This document shows, one piece after another, positions 18,048 through 26,446 of a DNA stretch of 64,000 bases. The stretch is taken from the NCBI GenBank assembly GCA_023436885.1, contig JAEZHI010000041.1, positions 132,887-196,886 of the forward strand, in the 5' to 3' direction. The notes below the pieces were generated by a model. The model had not been told where the DNA came from. It searched no databases and saw only the letters and a program-made list of their open reading frames with translations. This DNA comes from Pseudomonadota bacterium (GTDB lineage: Bacteria > Pseudomonadota > Alphaproteobacteria > Rhizobiales > Pleomorphomonadaceae). The position numbers and the translations under genes were made by a program. The first letter of the stretch is position 1. Each line of letters starts with the position of its first letter.

Positions 18048-18088
18048 TAAATGGCGCCATTTACGGTACATTTTGGCGCCAAAATGTA
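18048..18088. promoter_or_regulatory. Twin perfect palindromes, probable GntR operator
   Basis: A 16-bp perfect palindrome at 18048-18063 (TAAATGGCGCCATTTA) and a 22-bp perfect palindrome at 18067-18088 share the core TGGCGCCA; the longer one has ATTTTGGC/GCCAAAAT arms. Their centres are 22 bases apart, about two helical turns, so two dimers could bind on one DNA face. They lie between the GntR gene and the importer operon and are the obvious candidate operator. Confidence 0.75.
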
Positions 18089-18163
18089 CTTGCGTTTGTC
18101 AGCTTTGACCATAGTCTTGGAGATGCAAAACCGGCGCTCATCCGGACGGGACAGGAGAGATTG

Positions 18164-19372
18164 ATGCGAAATGCTTCGAAGACATCGGCTCGGGCGAGGC
18201 TGGCGGCAGTGCTTCTCGCTTCCACTCTGCTCGCAGGCGGCACCGGCTCGGCGCTGGCCGAGGACCTGCTGAAGATCGGCGTGCTCGGCGTCATGAGTGG
18301 CCCGGACGCGGCCTGGGGTCTCGTCAGCAAATATTCGGCCGAGGCGACGGCGGCGATGTACAACGAGGCGGGTGGCGTCGACATCGGCGGCAAGAAATAC
18401 AAGATCGAGATCGACTCGGTCGACGATCAGGCCGATCCGAAACTGGCTGTCACGGGGGCCCAACGCCTGATCCTGCAGGACGGCGTCAAGTATATCATCG
18501 GCCCGAATGTCGATGCGACCATATCCAGTGCCCAGCCCGTCGCCGAAAAGAACGACGCGATGATGTTCTCCTATTCGTTTACGCGATCGCTTTTCTCGCC
18601 GCCGCATGAGAACACGGTGCTCGGCATCATCCCCGGCTACCAGACCGGCCCCGTCGTCTTCTCCTATCTCCAGAAGCACAACGATCTGAAGTCGGTTGCC
18701 TTCGTGGTCCTCAATACAGCCGAGGCACTGAAGCAGCGCGACGAGAGCGTCGCTGCCGCAAAGAAGCTCGGCCTCAAGGTCGTCTCCAGCGACGATACCT
18801 ATGAGGCGGGTACGACCGATTTCTTCCCCGTGATGTCGAAGGTGGTCGCCGGCAATCCGGGACTGATCGTCTTCTCGGGGGTGGCGCCGGCCGATACGCC
18901 AAAGCTCATCAAGGCCGCGCGCCAGCTCGGCTACAAGGGTCTGCTGGAAGCCGAGACGGCGCAGGACATCAACATCCTGAACGAAGGCGCGGGCGAGGCC
19001 GCCAACGGCTTCATTTCGCTCGGCGGCGCTTCGACGCCCGAGATCCAGAGCGACTACATGAAGAGCTTCATCACCCACTACAAGGCGATCGCCGGTGAAT
19101 GGAACGATGAGGCCGGCACCAAGGCCTATGCGCTGGAGATGATCCTGAAGACCCTGCAGGCGGCCGGTCCGGCGGCGATCACCGATACCGAGCTCTTCAA
19201 GAAGACGATCCCGACCTTCTCCGCCCCCAATCCCTTTGTGAAGGGCGACGAGAAGCTGCACTATGTCGGCGCCGACTATTTCAAGCAGAAGCGCCAGATC
19301 GGCCTGCCGATGGTCATCAACACGGTCGAGGATGGTGCGTTCAAGACGCTGTTCGTCGGCACCGTGAACTAG
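18164..19372 (+). CDS. Branched-chain-amino-acid-type ABC substrate-binding protein
   Basis: A 402-residue protein starting at 18164 after AGGAGAG, with a signal peptide (ARLAAVLLASTLLAGGTGSALA). The mature part is a type I periplasmic binding protein (Peripla_BP_6): KIGVLGVMSGPDAAWGLVSKYS, then NEAGGVDIGGKKYKIEI. It is the first gene of a five-gene importer operon. Liv-type binding proteins take branched-chain amino acids but also urea, amides and aromatic acids; the companion racemase and PuuE-like genes favour a nitrogen-rich ureide or cyclic amide here (inference). Confidence 0.9.
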   Translation: MRNASKTSARARLAAVLLASTLLAGGTGSALAEDLLKIGVLGVMSGPDAAWGLVSKYSAEATAAMYNEAGGVDIGGKKYKIEIDSVDDQADPKLAVTGAQRLILQDGVKYIIGPNVDATISSAQPVAEKNDAMMFSYSFTRSLFSPPHENTVLGIIPGYQTGPVVFSYLQKHNDLKSVAFVVLNTAEALKQRDESVAAAKKLGLKVVSSDDTYEAGTTDFFPVMSKVVAGNPGLIVFSGVAPADTPKLIKAARQLGYKGLLEAETAQDINILNEGAGEAANGFISLGGASTPEIQSDYMKSFITHYKAIAGEWNDEAGTKAYALEMILKTLQAAGPAAITDTELFKKTIPTFSAPNPFVKGDEKLHYVGADYFKQKRQIGLPMVINTVEDGAFKTLFVGTVN

Positions 19373-19414
19373 CCAATAATCTGGCTGGCCCGACACCCAG
19401 GGGGCAGGATCCGC

Positions 19415-20275
19415 GTGGAACAGATAATCTTCAACGGCTTGGTCCTCTCCGCCAGTTATGCGGTGATCGCGCTCGGCATCACGTTGATCTTCTCGATCAT
19501 GAATATCCTCAATTTCGCCCACGGGCAGATGTTCATGATCGGTGGCTTCGTGACCTATTATGTCTATGGACGCTATCACCTCCCCTTCGTCGCCGCACTG
19601 CTGGCCGCGATGCTCGCGGTCGGCGCCATCGGCATCCTTTTCGACCTCGTCTTCTTCCGCCGGATGCGCAAGAGTTCGAGCCGCGAGGAGAACAGCATCC
19701 TCCTCGCCGTCGGGACGTCGCTGCTGCTCGAAAATGTCGCGCTCTTCGCCTTCGGTGAGAAGGAGCGCGGCGTTCCCGATGTCGTCGACGGCGTGATCCG
19801 GCTCGGCGACGCCTTCCTGCCGACGGGACGCATCCTCATTCTCGGCATCTCGCTGCTGCTGGTCGTCGGCCTGCTGGTCTTCGTTCACACGACGCGGACC
19901 GGGCGGGCGATGCGCGCCGTCGCACAGGATCGCGAGGTGACGCTCCTGATGGGCGTCGATGTCGACCGGATCTCCATGATCGGCTTCGGCATCGGAGCCG
20001 GCCTCGCCGGTCTCGCCGGCGCGCTGCTCGTGACGATCTCCGGCGTCAATGCCGGTATGGGCACGCTGGTCACCACCAAGGCCTTCATCATGATCATGAT
20101 CGGCGGCGCCGGTGTCGTGGCGGGCTCGCTGCTCGGGGCTGTCGTGCTCGGCTTCGCCGAAGCCATAGGCTACGCGCTTCTGCCGGGCTCCCTCACCTAT
20201 CTCATGATCTTCCTGGCGCTGATCGTCTTCTTGATCGTGCGCCCGCAGGGAATCATGGGCAAGCCATGGGGTTGA
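19415..20275 (+). CDS. ABC transporter permease, LivH-type
   Basis: A 286-residue inner-membrane permease starting at GTG. It has the LivH hallmarks: NGLVLSASYAVIALGITLIFSIMNILNFAHG at the start and about eight spans. The cytoplasmic loop TGRAMRAVAQDREVTLLMGVD contacts the ATPase. It follows the binding-protein gene by 42 bases and overlaps the next permease by 10, so it is part of one operon. Confidence 0.93.
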   Translation: MEQIIFNGLVLSASYAVIALGITLIFSIMNILNFAHGQMFMIGGFVTYYVYGRYHLPFVAALLAAMLAVGAIGILFDLVFFRRMRKSSSREENSILLAVGTSLLLENVALFAFGEKERGVPDVVDGVIRLGDAFLPTGRILILGISLLLVVGLLVFVHTTRTGRAMRAVAQDREVTLLMGVDVDRISMIGFGIGAGLAGLAGALLVTISGVNAGMGTLVTTKAFIMIMIGGAGVVAGSLLGAVVLGFAEAIGYALLPGSLTYLMIFLALIVFLIVRPQGIMGKPWG

Positions 20276-21213
20276 GCAGCACCATGCAACTGCAAAGAAT
20301 GCTGGCTTCGGCGGCAGCGGTCGCAGCGCTGCTTCTCGTCGGATTGCCGCTCGCCTTTCGCGCGAGCCCCTACTGGCTGAGCGTCGCCACCAACGCGAAC
20401 ATTCTCGGCATCGGCTCGCTCGGCCTCTGGCTGATGTTCTCAATCGGCCGCATCGACATCGCTCAAGGCGCATTCTGCAGCCTCGGCGGCTATGCGACGG
20501 CGATCCTCGCGACACGCTACGGGCTTTCATTCTGGCTGTGTCTGCCGCTCTCGGCGCTCCTTGCCGCGCTGGTAGCTGCGCTGATCGGGCTTCCGATCCT
20601 CCGGCTGCGCGGCGTCTACTTCTCGATGATCACGCTGAGCCTCACGGAGGTGTCGCGGCTCGCCATGCTGAACGGCGGATCGATCACGGGCGGCGCCGAG
20701 GGCATTACCGGCATTCCCGAGGCACCACTGCTCGATAACGCCCTCGCGCTCTATCTGTTCTCGGCGCTACTGGTCCTCGCCTGCGCGGCCGCGATCTGGC
20801 GGATTTCGTCGAGCCGGATCGGCGATGTCTTCCGCTCGATGCGCCAAAACGAGGATCTCGCCGCAAGTCTCGGCATCGACGTCGCGTGCTACAGGGTCAT
20901 CGCCTTTGCCATCGCGAGCGGAATGGGCGGCCTTGCGGGAAGCGTCTTCGCGCAGTTGCAGCAGAACATTTTCCCCAACAGCTACACGATCGCGGATTCG
21001 ATCCGCTTCATGCTGAACTGCTTCCTCGGCGGACTCGATTATGTGATGGGACCATTGGTCGGAGCCTATCTGCTCGGCTTCTCCTTCGAATTGCTCGACG
21101 CCTTGCAGCGCTATCAGGCCCTGCTCTACGGCATACTGATGATCGTCATCATCATGTTCCTGCCGAACGGGCTGCTCTCGGTCGCTGCCCTCACGAAAGG
21201 ACGCCGGCGATGA
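20266..21213 (+). CDS. ABC transporter permease, LivM-type
   Basis: A 315-residue permease, partner of the LivH-type protein. The segment RLRGVYFSMITLSLTEVSRLA and the loop SSRIGDVFRSMRQNEDLAASLGID are typical of LivM. The start overlaps the end of the previous gene by ten bases; an in-frame ATG at 20284 is possible. The stop codon overlaps the start of the ATPase gene (ATGA), showing translational coupling. Confidence 0.92.
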   Translation: MGLSSTMQLQRMLASAAAVAALLLVGLPLAFRASPYWLSVATNANILGIGSLGLWLMFSIGRIDIAQGAFCSLGGYATAILATRYGLSFWLCLPLSALLAALVAALIGLPILRLRGVYFSMITLSLTEVSRLAMLNGGSITGGAEGITGIPEAPLLDNALALYLFSALLVLACAAAIWRISSSRIGDVFRSMRQNEDLAASLGIDVACYRVIAFAIASGMGGLAGSVFAQLQQNIFPNSYTIADSIRFMLNCFLGGLDYVMGPLVGAYLLGFSFELLDALQRYQALLYGILMIVIIMFLPNGLLSVAALTKGRRR

Positions 21214-21992
21214 GCTTGCTTCGCATCGAAGGCGTGACGCGTCGCTTCGGCGGGCTGGTCGCAGTCAACGCTGTGAGCTTCACGGTCGAAGCCGGCGAGA
21301 TCGTCTCCGTGATCGGGCCGAACGGGGCCGGCAAATCGACCCTGTTCAAGCTGATCGCCTCTTTTCTGAAGCCTCACGCCGGGCGCGTCCTGCTCGACGG
21401 CACCGCCGTGTCGGGGCTGAAGCCGCATCGTGTGGCGCGGCTTGGCCTCGTCCGCACCTTTCAGGAAACGACGATCTTCCGCGAGATGACGGCGCTGGAG
21501 AATGTCGTCGTCGCCCATCACGTCGCACTGACGGCGGGCTTCCTCGGCGTGTTCCTTGCGACACCCCGAGCACGCGCCGATGAGGCGGCCTTTCGTCGGA
21601 GCGCGGAAGAGATCCTCGCCTACCTCGGCATAGCTGATCTGGCCGGCGAAAAGGCGAAGAACCTTCCGCACGGCCATTTGCGGGCACTCGGGATTGCCAT
21701 GGCGATGGCGACGCGGCCGCGTGTGCTCCTCCTCGACGAGCCTTTCGCAGGCATGAACGACGACGAGACCGACAAGGCAGTCGCAATGGTGCAGGGCATC
21801 CGCCGGCGCGGCGTCACGGTGCTTCTGGTGGAGCACGACATGTCGGCCGTCATGCGGATCAGCGACCGCATCGTGGTGCTGAATTTCGGCACCAAGATCG
21901 CCGAAGGCCCGCCGGAGGCCATCCGCGGCGATGAAGCCGTGATCGAAGCCTATCTCGGACGCGACGACGATTTCGGCGAGGCCGCATCATGA
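21210..21992 (+). CDS. ABC transporter ATP-binding protein, LivG-type
   Basis: A 260-residue ATPase. Walker A is GPNGAGKST near residue 36 and Walker B is VLLLDEPFAGMND. The signature region (where LSGGQQ is usual) reads LPHGHLRALGIA, the shortened form seen in LivG proteins. The insert after Walker A with FQETTIFREMTALENVVVAHH is LivG-like. The start at 21210 overlaps the previous stop, and the end overlaps the LivF-type start by four bases. It powers the two permeases from the cytoplasmic face. Confidence 0.92.
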   Translation: MSLLRIEGVTRRFGGLVAVNAVSFTVEAGEIVSVIGPNGAGKSTLFKLIASFLKPHAGRVLLDGTAVSGLKPHRVARLGLVRTFQETTIFREMTALENVVVAHHVALTAGFLGVFLATPRARADEAAFRRSAEEILAYLGIADLAGEKAKNLPHGHLRALGIAMAMATRPRVLLLDEPFAGMNDDETDKAVAMVQGIRRRGVTVLLVEHDMSAVMRISDRIVVLNFGTKIAEGPPEAIRGDEAVIEAYLGRDDDFGEAAS

Positions 21993-22702
21993 GCGCCTAT
22001 TTCGAGATGCACCACGTCAGCGTGCGCTACGACCGGGTCCTTGCGCTCGATGACGTGTCGATTGAACTTGCTGAGGGCGAGATCGCAGCGCTGATCGGCG
22101 CCAATGGAGCGGGAAAAACCACTGCCCTTCGCGCCATTACCGGCCTCAAGAAGCCGGCATCCGGCGAGATATGGTTCGATGGAAGCCGCATCGACGGCCT
22201 CGCGCCAGCAGATCTTGTCCGCCGCGGCATCGTCATGGTCCCGGAAGGCCGTCACGTCTATCCGCTGATGTCCGTCCGCGACAATCTCCTGATGGGGGCT
22301 TACCTCCGCCACGACAAGGCCGTCCGCGCCGATCTCGACGGTATCCTTGAGCGCTTCCCGCGTCTTGCCGAACGGTTCCGCCAGCAGGCCGGCACCCTTT
22401 CCGGCGGAGAACAGGAAATGCTCGTCGTCGGTCGTGCCCTGATGGCACGTCCCCGTCTCCTTCTGCTCGATGAACCCTCGCTCGGGCTCGCCCCAATGGT
22501 CACACAGGAGATCGCGCGACTGATCCGCTCGATCAACCGCGACGAGGGCGTGGCCGTCATCCTCGTGGAGCAAAACTCCCGCATGGCGCTGCGCATATCG
22601 AGCAGCGCCTATGTGCTCGAGACGGGGCGCGTCGAACTCGCGGGGCCCTCTGCAGAACTCATTCACAACGATCTCGTCCGGCGGCTCTATCTTGGCGGCT
22701 GA
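21989..22702 (+). CDS. ABC transporter ATP-binding protein, LivF-type
   Basis: A 237-residue second ATPase of the Liv-type importer. Walker A is GANGAGKTT, the signature is LSGGEQEML and Walker B is LLLLDEPSLGLAP. The segment MVPEGRHVYPLMSVRDNL is characteristic of LivF. It overlaps the LivG-type gene by four bases (ATGA) and is followed 34 bases later by the PuuE-like gene, which therefore probably belongs to the same transcript. Confidence 0.93.
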   Translation: MSAYFEMHHVSVRYDRVLALDDVSIELAEGEIAALIGANGAGKTTALRAITGLKKPASGEIWFDGSRIDGLAPADLVRRGIVMVPEGRHVYPLMSVRDNLLMGAYLRHDKAVRADLDGILERFPRLAERFRQQAGTLSGGEQEMLVVGRALMARPRLLLLDEPSLGLAPMVTQEIARLIRSINRDEGVAVILVEQNSRMALRISSSAYVLETGRVELAGPSAELIHNDLVRRLYLGG

Positions 22703-22736
22703 TCTGTCCTCCCTCTGGTTCAATTGGAATAACGCA

Positions 22737-23669
22737 ATGCCGATCGTTCGGGATCTGACGGGCTACGGCCGCAACCGGCCGGACATCATCTGGCCGAACG
22801 GCGCGCGCGTCGCGATCTCGCTGTCGCTCAATTTTGAAGAAGGCGCCGAGCTCTCCGCCGAGCAGGGCGACGGCGTCACCGAGGCCTTTGGCGAAGTCCC
22901 CTCGGTCCAGCCGCCCGGAGTTCGCGATCTCGTCCTCGAACAGACCTTCGACTATGGCATGCGGGTCGGCCTCTGGCGCTTCCTCGACGCCTTCGACCGT
23001 GCCGGGTTCAAGGCCGCTCTCCAGATCTGCGGCCTTGCGGCCGAACGGGTTCCCGAGCTCGCCCGGGAGGCCGTGGCGGCCGGTCATGAGCCGATTGCCC
23101 ATGGCTGGCGCTGGCTCGCCCATTCCCATTATCGCGACCGCGAGACGGAGCGCACCGACATCGTGCGGACGATCGCCGCCATCGAGGCGGCAACGGGTGT
23201 CGTGCCGGAAGGTTTTTTCTGCCGCGGCTCCCAGAGTCCCTGGACGCGCGAACTGCTCGAGGAACTCGGCTTCCGCTACGATTCCAACGCCCTCAACGAC
23301 GACCTCCCCTATTGGCACGAGGGGCGGCAGCGGCCGCTGCTCATCCTGCCCTATTCCTTCGACACCAACGACATGCGCTACTGGTATCCGAACGGCTTCA
23401 TCGTTCCGTCTGACTTCTCCCGCTACTGCCTGACGGCCGTCGAGACGCTGATCAGGGAGGCGGACCGCGGAACATCCTCAATGCTCACCATCGGCTTCCA
23501 CACCAGGATCAGCGGACGACCTGCCCGCTTCGCCGCGGTCGAGGAGATCCTTTCACGCCTCTCCGCCTGGCAGGACGAACGACGCGTCTGGATCGCCCCG
23601 CGCGGCGTCATCGCCACGCACTTCGCTGACTGCTTTCCAAGCGGCGCTCGTCTGGTCCACGCCTCGTAG
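22737..23669 (+). CDS. PuuE-like polysaccharide deacetylase family protein
   Basis: A 310-residue NodB-fold hydrolase. It begins with LTGYGRNRPDIIWPNGARVA and has LNFEEGAE near residue 35, HGWRW near 122, SFDTNDMRYWYPNGF near 208, and IGFHTRISGRPAR followed by VWIAPRGVIATHF at the end. All of these resemble PuuE allantoinases, which belong to the polysaccharide deacetylase superfamily and open the hydantoin ring of allantoin. It closes an operon with a Liv-type importer. An allantoin, hydantoin or related cyclic-amide substrate is inference. An IS5-type scrap begins only a few bases after the stop. Confidence 0.85.
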   Translation: MPIVRDLTGYGRNRPDIIWPNGARVAISLSLNFEEGAELSAEQGDGVTEAFGEVPSVQPPGVRDLVLEQTFDYGMRVGLWRFLDAFDRAGFKAALQICGLAAERVPELAREAVAAGHEPIAHGWRWLAHSHYRDRETERTDIVRTIAAIEAATGVVPEGFFCRGSQSPWTRELLEELGFRYDSNALNDDLPYWHEGRQRPLLILPYSFDTNDMRYWYPNGFIVPSDFSRYCLTAVETLIREADRGTSSMLTIGFHTRISGRPARFAAVEEILSRLSAWQDERRVWIAPRGVIATHFADCFPSGARLVHAS

Positions 23670-23672
23670 GCG

Positions 23673-23761
23673 GTAGCGCTCGATGCGGTTGCGTTCCTCG
23701 TTGAGATCGGCGTCATAGGCCGTTCGACCTTTCGTTTCCGCTTGGGCGGGATAACGACTTC
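23673..23761 (-). pseudogene. IS5-type transposase remnant, frameshifted
   Basis: On the minus strand 23758-23717 encodes VVIPPKRKRKVERP. After a one-base frame change, 23720-23673 encodes AYDADLNEERNRIERY. Together these resemble the end of the IS5-group DDE transposase core, where a basic IPPK segment precedes Y-x-x-R-N-x-I-E-R with the catalytic glutamate. The expected lysine and the rest of the C-terminus are missing. Both ends are cut off, so this is a dead fragment, lying directly after the PuuE-like gene. Confidence 0.6.
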
Positions 23762-23770
23762 CGCCCAACA

Positions 23771-23841
23771 GGCGCCGAACTGGGGACCGCGCCAATCGCC
23801 GACTCGGTGAAGAAAATCCTCGACAGGCGCCAATCGACAAT
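23771..23841 (+). pseudogene. 3' scrap of a second OafA/SGNH acyltransferase gene
   Basis: Bases 23771-23829 align without gaps with 16347-16405 near the end of the intact acyltransferase gene. By my count 11 of 59 bases differ, mostly at third codon positions. The encoded peptide GAELGTAPIADSVKKILDRR matches GAELVTAPIADAARKILDRR at the C-terminus of the intact protein. The rest of the gene is absent. The substitution pattern shows this was once a coding paralogue rather than a recent copy. Confidence 0.72.
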
Positions 23842-24300
23842 GGTCCAGGCGAGCCCGGAGCCCACTCCGTCGGCCGGAGGATACCCGACCTTTTCCGTAA
23901 ACCGAGACCACCAAAGCGGCGTCGGAAAATCTCTGGCGTTTTTCGTACCGTGAGAACGCGAGTACTCCAGCTCGCCTTGAGCCCCATCCGACTGGCGGAA
24001 CAACGATCAGCTCAGCGAGAGTCACAAGAATCGCGGAGAAAATTTAGCAAGGAGAAGAAAAAATAGCACACACTCACACGCACGGCTTGGCAATGACTGG
24101 CGACTTGATCCGTCAAACTTCCCTATATTGGAATTATTCAAAATCTATATTCGTGGATAAAATCTCAGCCAGATTAAAAAGCCTCTAAAATCAGCCTTTT
24201 GCGTTGACGGGCATACCCCTACCCGTTCAAAGTGGAATTCTAAACTCATATTTATACCGGCATCCTGAACCGGTGTCCGGGCACTTCAAAGGGGGGCTCC
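23842..24300. other. Non-coding stretch upstream of the TonB receptor gene
   Basis: About 460 bases without a credible gene. The second half (24010-24250) is AT-rich and should contain the promoter of the receptor gene. An iron-responsive site is expected; the sequence GGAATTCTAAA around 24231 resembles half of an Irr-type element, too weak to call. GGGGGG just before the GTG at 24301 is a good ribosome binding site. Confidence 0.45.
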
Positions 24301-26445
24301 GTGTATCGAGCCATAGGAAATCACACGCTGCGACCGGCTGGCCGCGGCGCCGGCATTCTCATGTCCGGAGCAAGCCTTGCCGTCATCGCCACACTCTCGG
24401 CGTCTCCGGCAAGCGCGCAATCGTCCACCGACCTCGATCCGATCGTCGTCGAGACAGGAACGAGCGACAATCCGGCCAAAACGATCGTCTCCACTACGTC
24501 GCAGAGCACCACCAAGAGCGACACGCCGATCCTCAAAAGCGCCAACTCGGTGTCCGTCGTCACCGAGAAGGAGATCGAGACGCGCGCCGCGCAGTCGATG
24601 CAGGAAGTCGTGTCCTACACCTCCGGTGTGTCGGTCGATGAGTTCGGCTCCGACGATCGCTACGATTACTATCGTATTCGTGGCTTCGATCAGACCTCGC
24701 TCGGCACCTATCGCGACGGCCTGGCCGCGCGCATTCCTGCCTGGTTCACTGCCGCGCGCCTCGAACCCTACGGGCTCGAGAGGGTCGAGATACTGAAGGG
24801 CTCGACATCGACGCTGTTTGGCCTCAACGGTCCCGGCGGACTGATCAACGCCGTCACCAAGAAACCGACGAAGACGCCATTCGGCGAGATCTACACGACG
24901 CTCGGAACCGACGGTCATTACGAAACCGGCCTCGACATCGGGGGATCGCTGTCGCCGGAGAGTCCCTGGGCCTACCGCATCACCATGAAGGGCCAGAAGG
25001 CGGACGAGAGCTACGACTACGCCAAGGACGATCGCCTCTACATCGCGCCGGCGGTCACCTATAGCCCGGATGCCAACACCAGCCTGACGCTGCTCACCGA
25101 CTTCTCCAAGCGCGACGGCGCGCCGGCCCGCGGTATTCCACATGGTGCGAACATCGACATCGACACCTTCCTGGGCGAGCCCGACTACAACAGGTTCGAC
25201 ACCACCCAGGCCGACGCCGGCTATGAGTTCATGCACCGCTTCGACAACGGCCTGACCTTCCGGCAGAACGCCCGCTACTCGCACGTCGGCCTCGACTACA
25301 AGGAGGTCTATGGCGCCTCCGCCACCGATCCCACCGCCGATCGCACATCCTTCGGCGTCGATGGCAATTCCAACCGCTTCGCCATCGACAACCAGCTGCA
25401 ATACGATCACGAGATCGGCTCGGCCAAAAACAAGCTGCTGGTCGGCAGCGACTTCACCTATGACAACACACGGGAAAACATCGTCTACGGCACAGCCGGG
25501 CCGATCGACATCTACAACCCGACCTACTGCGGCCTCGCCTGCGTCAATCCAGCACCTTACGTGAACTGGCACGTCAAGCAGAGCGCTGCCGGCGTCTACG
25601 CCCAGGACGAGCTGACGCTGTTCGACAAGCTGACGCTGACAGGCGGCCTTCGCTACGACTATGTCGACAGCACCGCCGATTATCTCGACAGCGGCACCAG
25701 CGACCACGGTACAGAAAACGCCCTGACCAAACGGCTCGGCGCCAGCTACTTGCTGACGCCGGAACTGTCGGCCTATGCCAACTATTCGGAATCCTTCCAG
25801 CCGCTCGTCGCACCGAGCGCCAATGGCTACGCGGTCAGTGGAACTCTGAAGCCCCAGGAAGGCACGCAATACGAGGTCGGCCTGAAGTTCAAGCCGGAGG
25901 ACTTCAAGGGCCTGTTCACGCTGGCCTATTTCGATCTCACCCAGACCAACGTGCCCTCGTGGAACGACTCCCACACCGTCCAGCGGCAGATCGGCGAGGT
26001 GCGGGTACGCGGCGTGGAGCTCGAAGGCAAGTTCGAGATCTTCGATCGGCTCAACGCCACGCTCGCCTATTCCTATTGGGATGGCGAGATCACCCACGAC
26101 GGTGACGGCAGCCTGGTCGGCAACACGCCGGAGCGCGTGCCGCATCACCTTGCCTCGGCCTGGCTCGACTATACGATCCCCGGCAACGACACCTTTGGTG
26201 ACCTGACGCTGGGTGCCGGCGCGCGCTATGTCGGATCGAGCTACGGCGACGCCGCCAACACGGTGAAAGTGGGCTCTCACATCGTCTTCGATGCCATGGC
26301 CGCCTACAAGGTGACGGACAACGTCACGCTCCAGGTCAATGCGACCAACATCTTCAACGAGAAGTACGTCGCCACGTCCTACTACGGCACCGACTATTAC
26401 GGTGACAGTCGCGCCGTCTATGGCACCCTGAAATACACGTGGTGA
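24301..26445 (+). CDS. TonB-dependent siderophore receptor (FhuA-like)
   Basis: A 714-residue outer-membrane receptor starting at GTG after an AAGGGGGG ribosome binding site. It has a signal peptide (SLAVIATLSASPASAQ), a TonB-box-like DPIVVETG near residue 45, a plug domain (RAAQSMQEVVSYTSGV, RIRGFDQTSLGTYRDGL, then GLERVEILKGSTSTLFG) and a beta-barrel ending in the aromatic YGTLKYTW. The pattern fits ferrichrome/hydroxamate receptors. FhuF follows one base later and the FhuC-D-B genes converge from the other side, so together they form one uptake system. Iron-repressed expression is expected. Confidence 0.92.
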   Translation: MYRAIGNHTLRPAGRGAGILMSGASLAVIATLSASPASAQSSTDLDPIVVETGTSDNPAKTIVSTTSQSTTKSDTPILKSANSVSVVTEKEIETRAAQSMQEVVSYTSGVSVDEFGSDDRYDYYRIRGFDQTSLGTYRDGLAARIPAWFTAARLEPYGLERVEILKGSTSTLFGLNGPGGLINAVTKKPTKTPFGEIYTTLGTDGHYETGLDIGGSLSPESPWAYRITMKGQKADESYDYAKDDRLYIAPAVTYSPDANTSLTLLTDFSKRDGAPARGIPHGANIDIDTFLGEPDYNRFDTTQADAGYEFMHRFDNGLTFRQNARYSHVGLDYKEVYGASATDPTADRTSFGVDGNSNRFAIDNQLQYDHEIGSAKNKLLVGSDFTYDNTRENIVYGTAGPIDIYNPTYCGLACVNPAPYVNWHVKQSAAGVYAQDELTLFDKLTLTGGLRYDYVDSTADYLDSGTSDHGTENALTKRLGASYLLTPELSAYANYSESFQPLVAPSANGYAVSGTLKPQEGTQYEVGLKFKPEDFKGLFTLAYFDLTQTNVPSWNDSHTVQRQIGEVRVRGVELEGKFEIFDRLNATLAYSYWDGEITHDGDGSLVGNTPERVPHHLASAWLDYTIPGNDTFGDLTLGAGARYVGSSYGDAANTVKVGSHIVFDAMAAYKVTDNVTLQVNATNIFNEKYVATSYYGTDYYGDSRAVYGTLKYTW

Positions 26446-26446
26446 G

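Noticed and set aside
18041..20530. 829-residue open frame on the - strand
   Set aside because: It is antisense to the Liv-type importer genes; its repeated Asp/Glu/His/Arg composition is a frame artefact.
23742..23768. Terminator hairpin after the PuuE-like gene
   Set aside because: Eight-base arms TTGGGCGG/CCGCCCAA exist, but they lie inside the transposase remnant and lack a T run, so the pairing is probably incidental.
24225..24245. Irr/Fur-type iron box before the receptor gene
   Set aside because: Only half of a TTTAGAA-N-TTCTAAA-type site is visible, so I do not list it as a site.
24286..26280. 664-residue open frame on the - strand
   Set aside because: It is antisense to the TonB receptor gene, which has full domain support.
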